Assembly: GCA_963704835.1 (NCBI GenBank)
Contig: CAVPHW010000020.1
Coordinates: forward strand, 310,001 to 374,000
Source of the DNA: GCA-2746605 sp963704835
GTDB lineage: Bacteria; Bacteroidota; Ignavibacteria; Ignavibacteriales; Melioribacteraceae
DNA: 64,000 bases
Reading direction: 5' to 3'
A program made the translations under genes and the position numbers. The notes beneath the pieces are model-generated. The model did no database searches and was not told where the DNA came from. It saw nothing but the letters and a program-made list of their open reading frames with translations. Shown here in pieces: positions 63,865 to 64,000 of the stretch; the first letter of the stretch is position 1; each line of letters opens with the position of its first letter.

Positions 63865-64000
63865 TCAAGTCTGAATAACCCCAACATTAAACTTTGGCAT
63901 TTCCGGGTTATTATTTGCAATTTCAATTGATTTAGAGATATATTCGCGCGTTTTTGCCGGATCAATAATTTCATCTACCCAAAGACGAGAAGCTGCGTAA
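63865..64000 (-). CDS. Acyl-CoA carboxylase carboxyltransferase subunit, C-terminal fragment
   Basis: The last 44 codons of a gene that begins beyond the window. On the - strand it reads 'YAASRLWVDEIIDPAKTREYI', the standard C-terminal block of biotin-dependent carboxyltransferases of the propionyl-/methylcrotonyl-CoA group, and ends '...VGVIQT' then TGA. Convergent with the histidine kinase. In the 113 bases between there is a short palindrome (AGATTGGTGACCAATCT, near 63801-63817) that may act as a terminator. Near the acyl-CoA dehydrogenase, a methylcrotonyl-CoA carboxylase is the best guess. Confidence 0.8.
   Translation of the reverse strand, partial: YAASRLWVDEIIDPAKTREYISKSIEIANNNPEMPKFNVGVIQT

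Noticed and set aside
1..64000. CRISPR arrays, prophage, transposases or restriction systems.
   Set aside because: I saw no regularly spaced repeats, phage structural genes, transposase motifs or restriction genes; the only mobile-looking unit is the GIY-YIG cassette.

Overview
The window is low-GC bacterial DNA, densely coded and mostly on the + strand. It looks like a member of the Bacteroidota/Chlorobiota group, most probably Ignavibacteria. The best clue is a secreted protein with BACON repeats ending in a type IX secretion sorting domain (core 'NYPNPFNP'). Lipoproteins of Bacteroidota style and the general gene content agree. This placement is inferred from protein character, not from a marker-gene tree.

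Layout. 0-11.9 kb is housekeeping: isocitrate dehydrogenase, YtxH/DUF948 envelope proteins, an EF-G paralogue, a HIT protein, thyX-folA, mutL, an acyl-CoA mutase and a CNNM/CorC-type protein. 12-14.6 kb is a sulfur/persulfide unit (TauE-type transporter, rhodanese, MBL-rhodanese). 16.9-27.5 kb and 33.3-38.9 kb are two parts of one apparent anaerobic purine-degradation system related to the E. coli yge/ygf/ssnA/hyuA genes. The first part holds two PLP lyases, a hydantoinase-type amidohydrolase, an SsnA-like deaminase, a YgeY-like M20 hydrolase, a YgeW-like carbamoyltransferase and a MocA-like protein, preceded by an unknown membrane protein and a THEP1-type NTPase. The second part holds a COG2403-type GTPase, carbamate kinase, two NCS2 purine permeases and a nucleoside-channel-like outer membrane protein. 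No xanthine dehydrogenase or YgfK is in the window. Between the parts lie a lipocalin, an NSS transporter, an acetyltransferase and glmS.

39-42.3 kb holds a secreted BACON protein between an intact tRNA-Phe and a decayed tRNA-Phe copy. 42.4-46.4 kb has a TPR histidine kinase, a lipoprotein and a small unknown gene behind a good sigma-54 promoter match. 46.6-56.3 kb is a long co-directional run: purC, DUF971, pgsA, pgpA, cinA, thpR, recA, recX, guaB, a glycosyltransferase and purD. The end has a broken secreted protein, HinT, an NtrC-type sigma-54 activator, a methyltransferase, an acyl-CoA dehydrogenase, a Cache-like histidine kinase and the C-terminus of an acyl-CoA carboxylase.

Two things colour the reading. 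Many genes, including the normally essential guaB, are interrupted by single extra bases, often in short homopolymers. That pattern looks more like sequence error than decay, so I annotate those as single genes. Separately, a roughly 390-bp GIY-YIG cassette with symmetric terminal inverted repeats sits at the 5' end of the mocA-like gene. It carries true nonsense codons and runs in frame into mocA.
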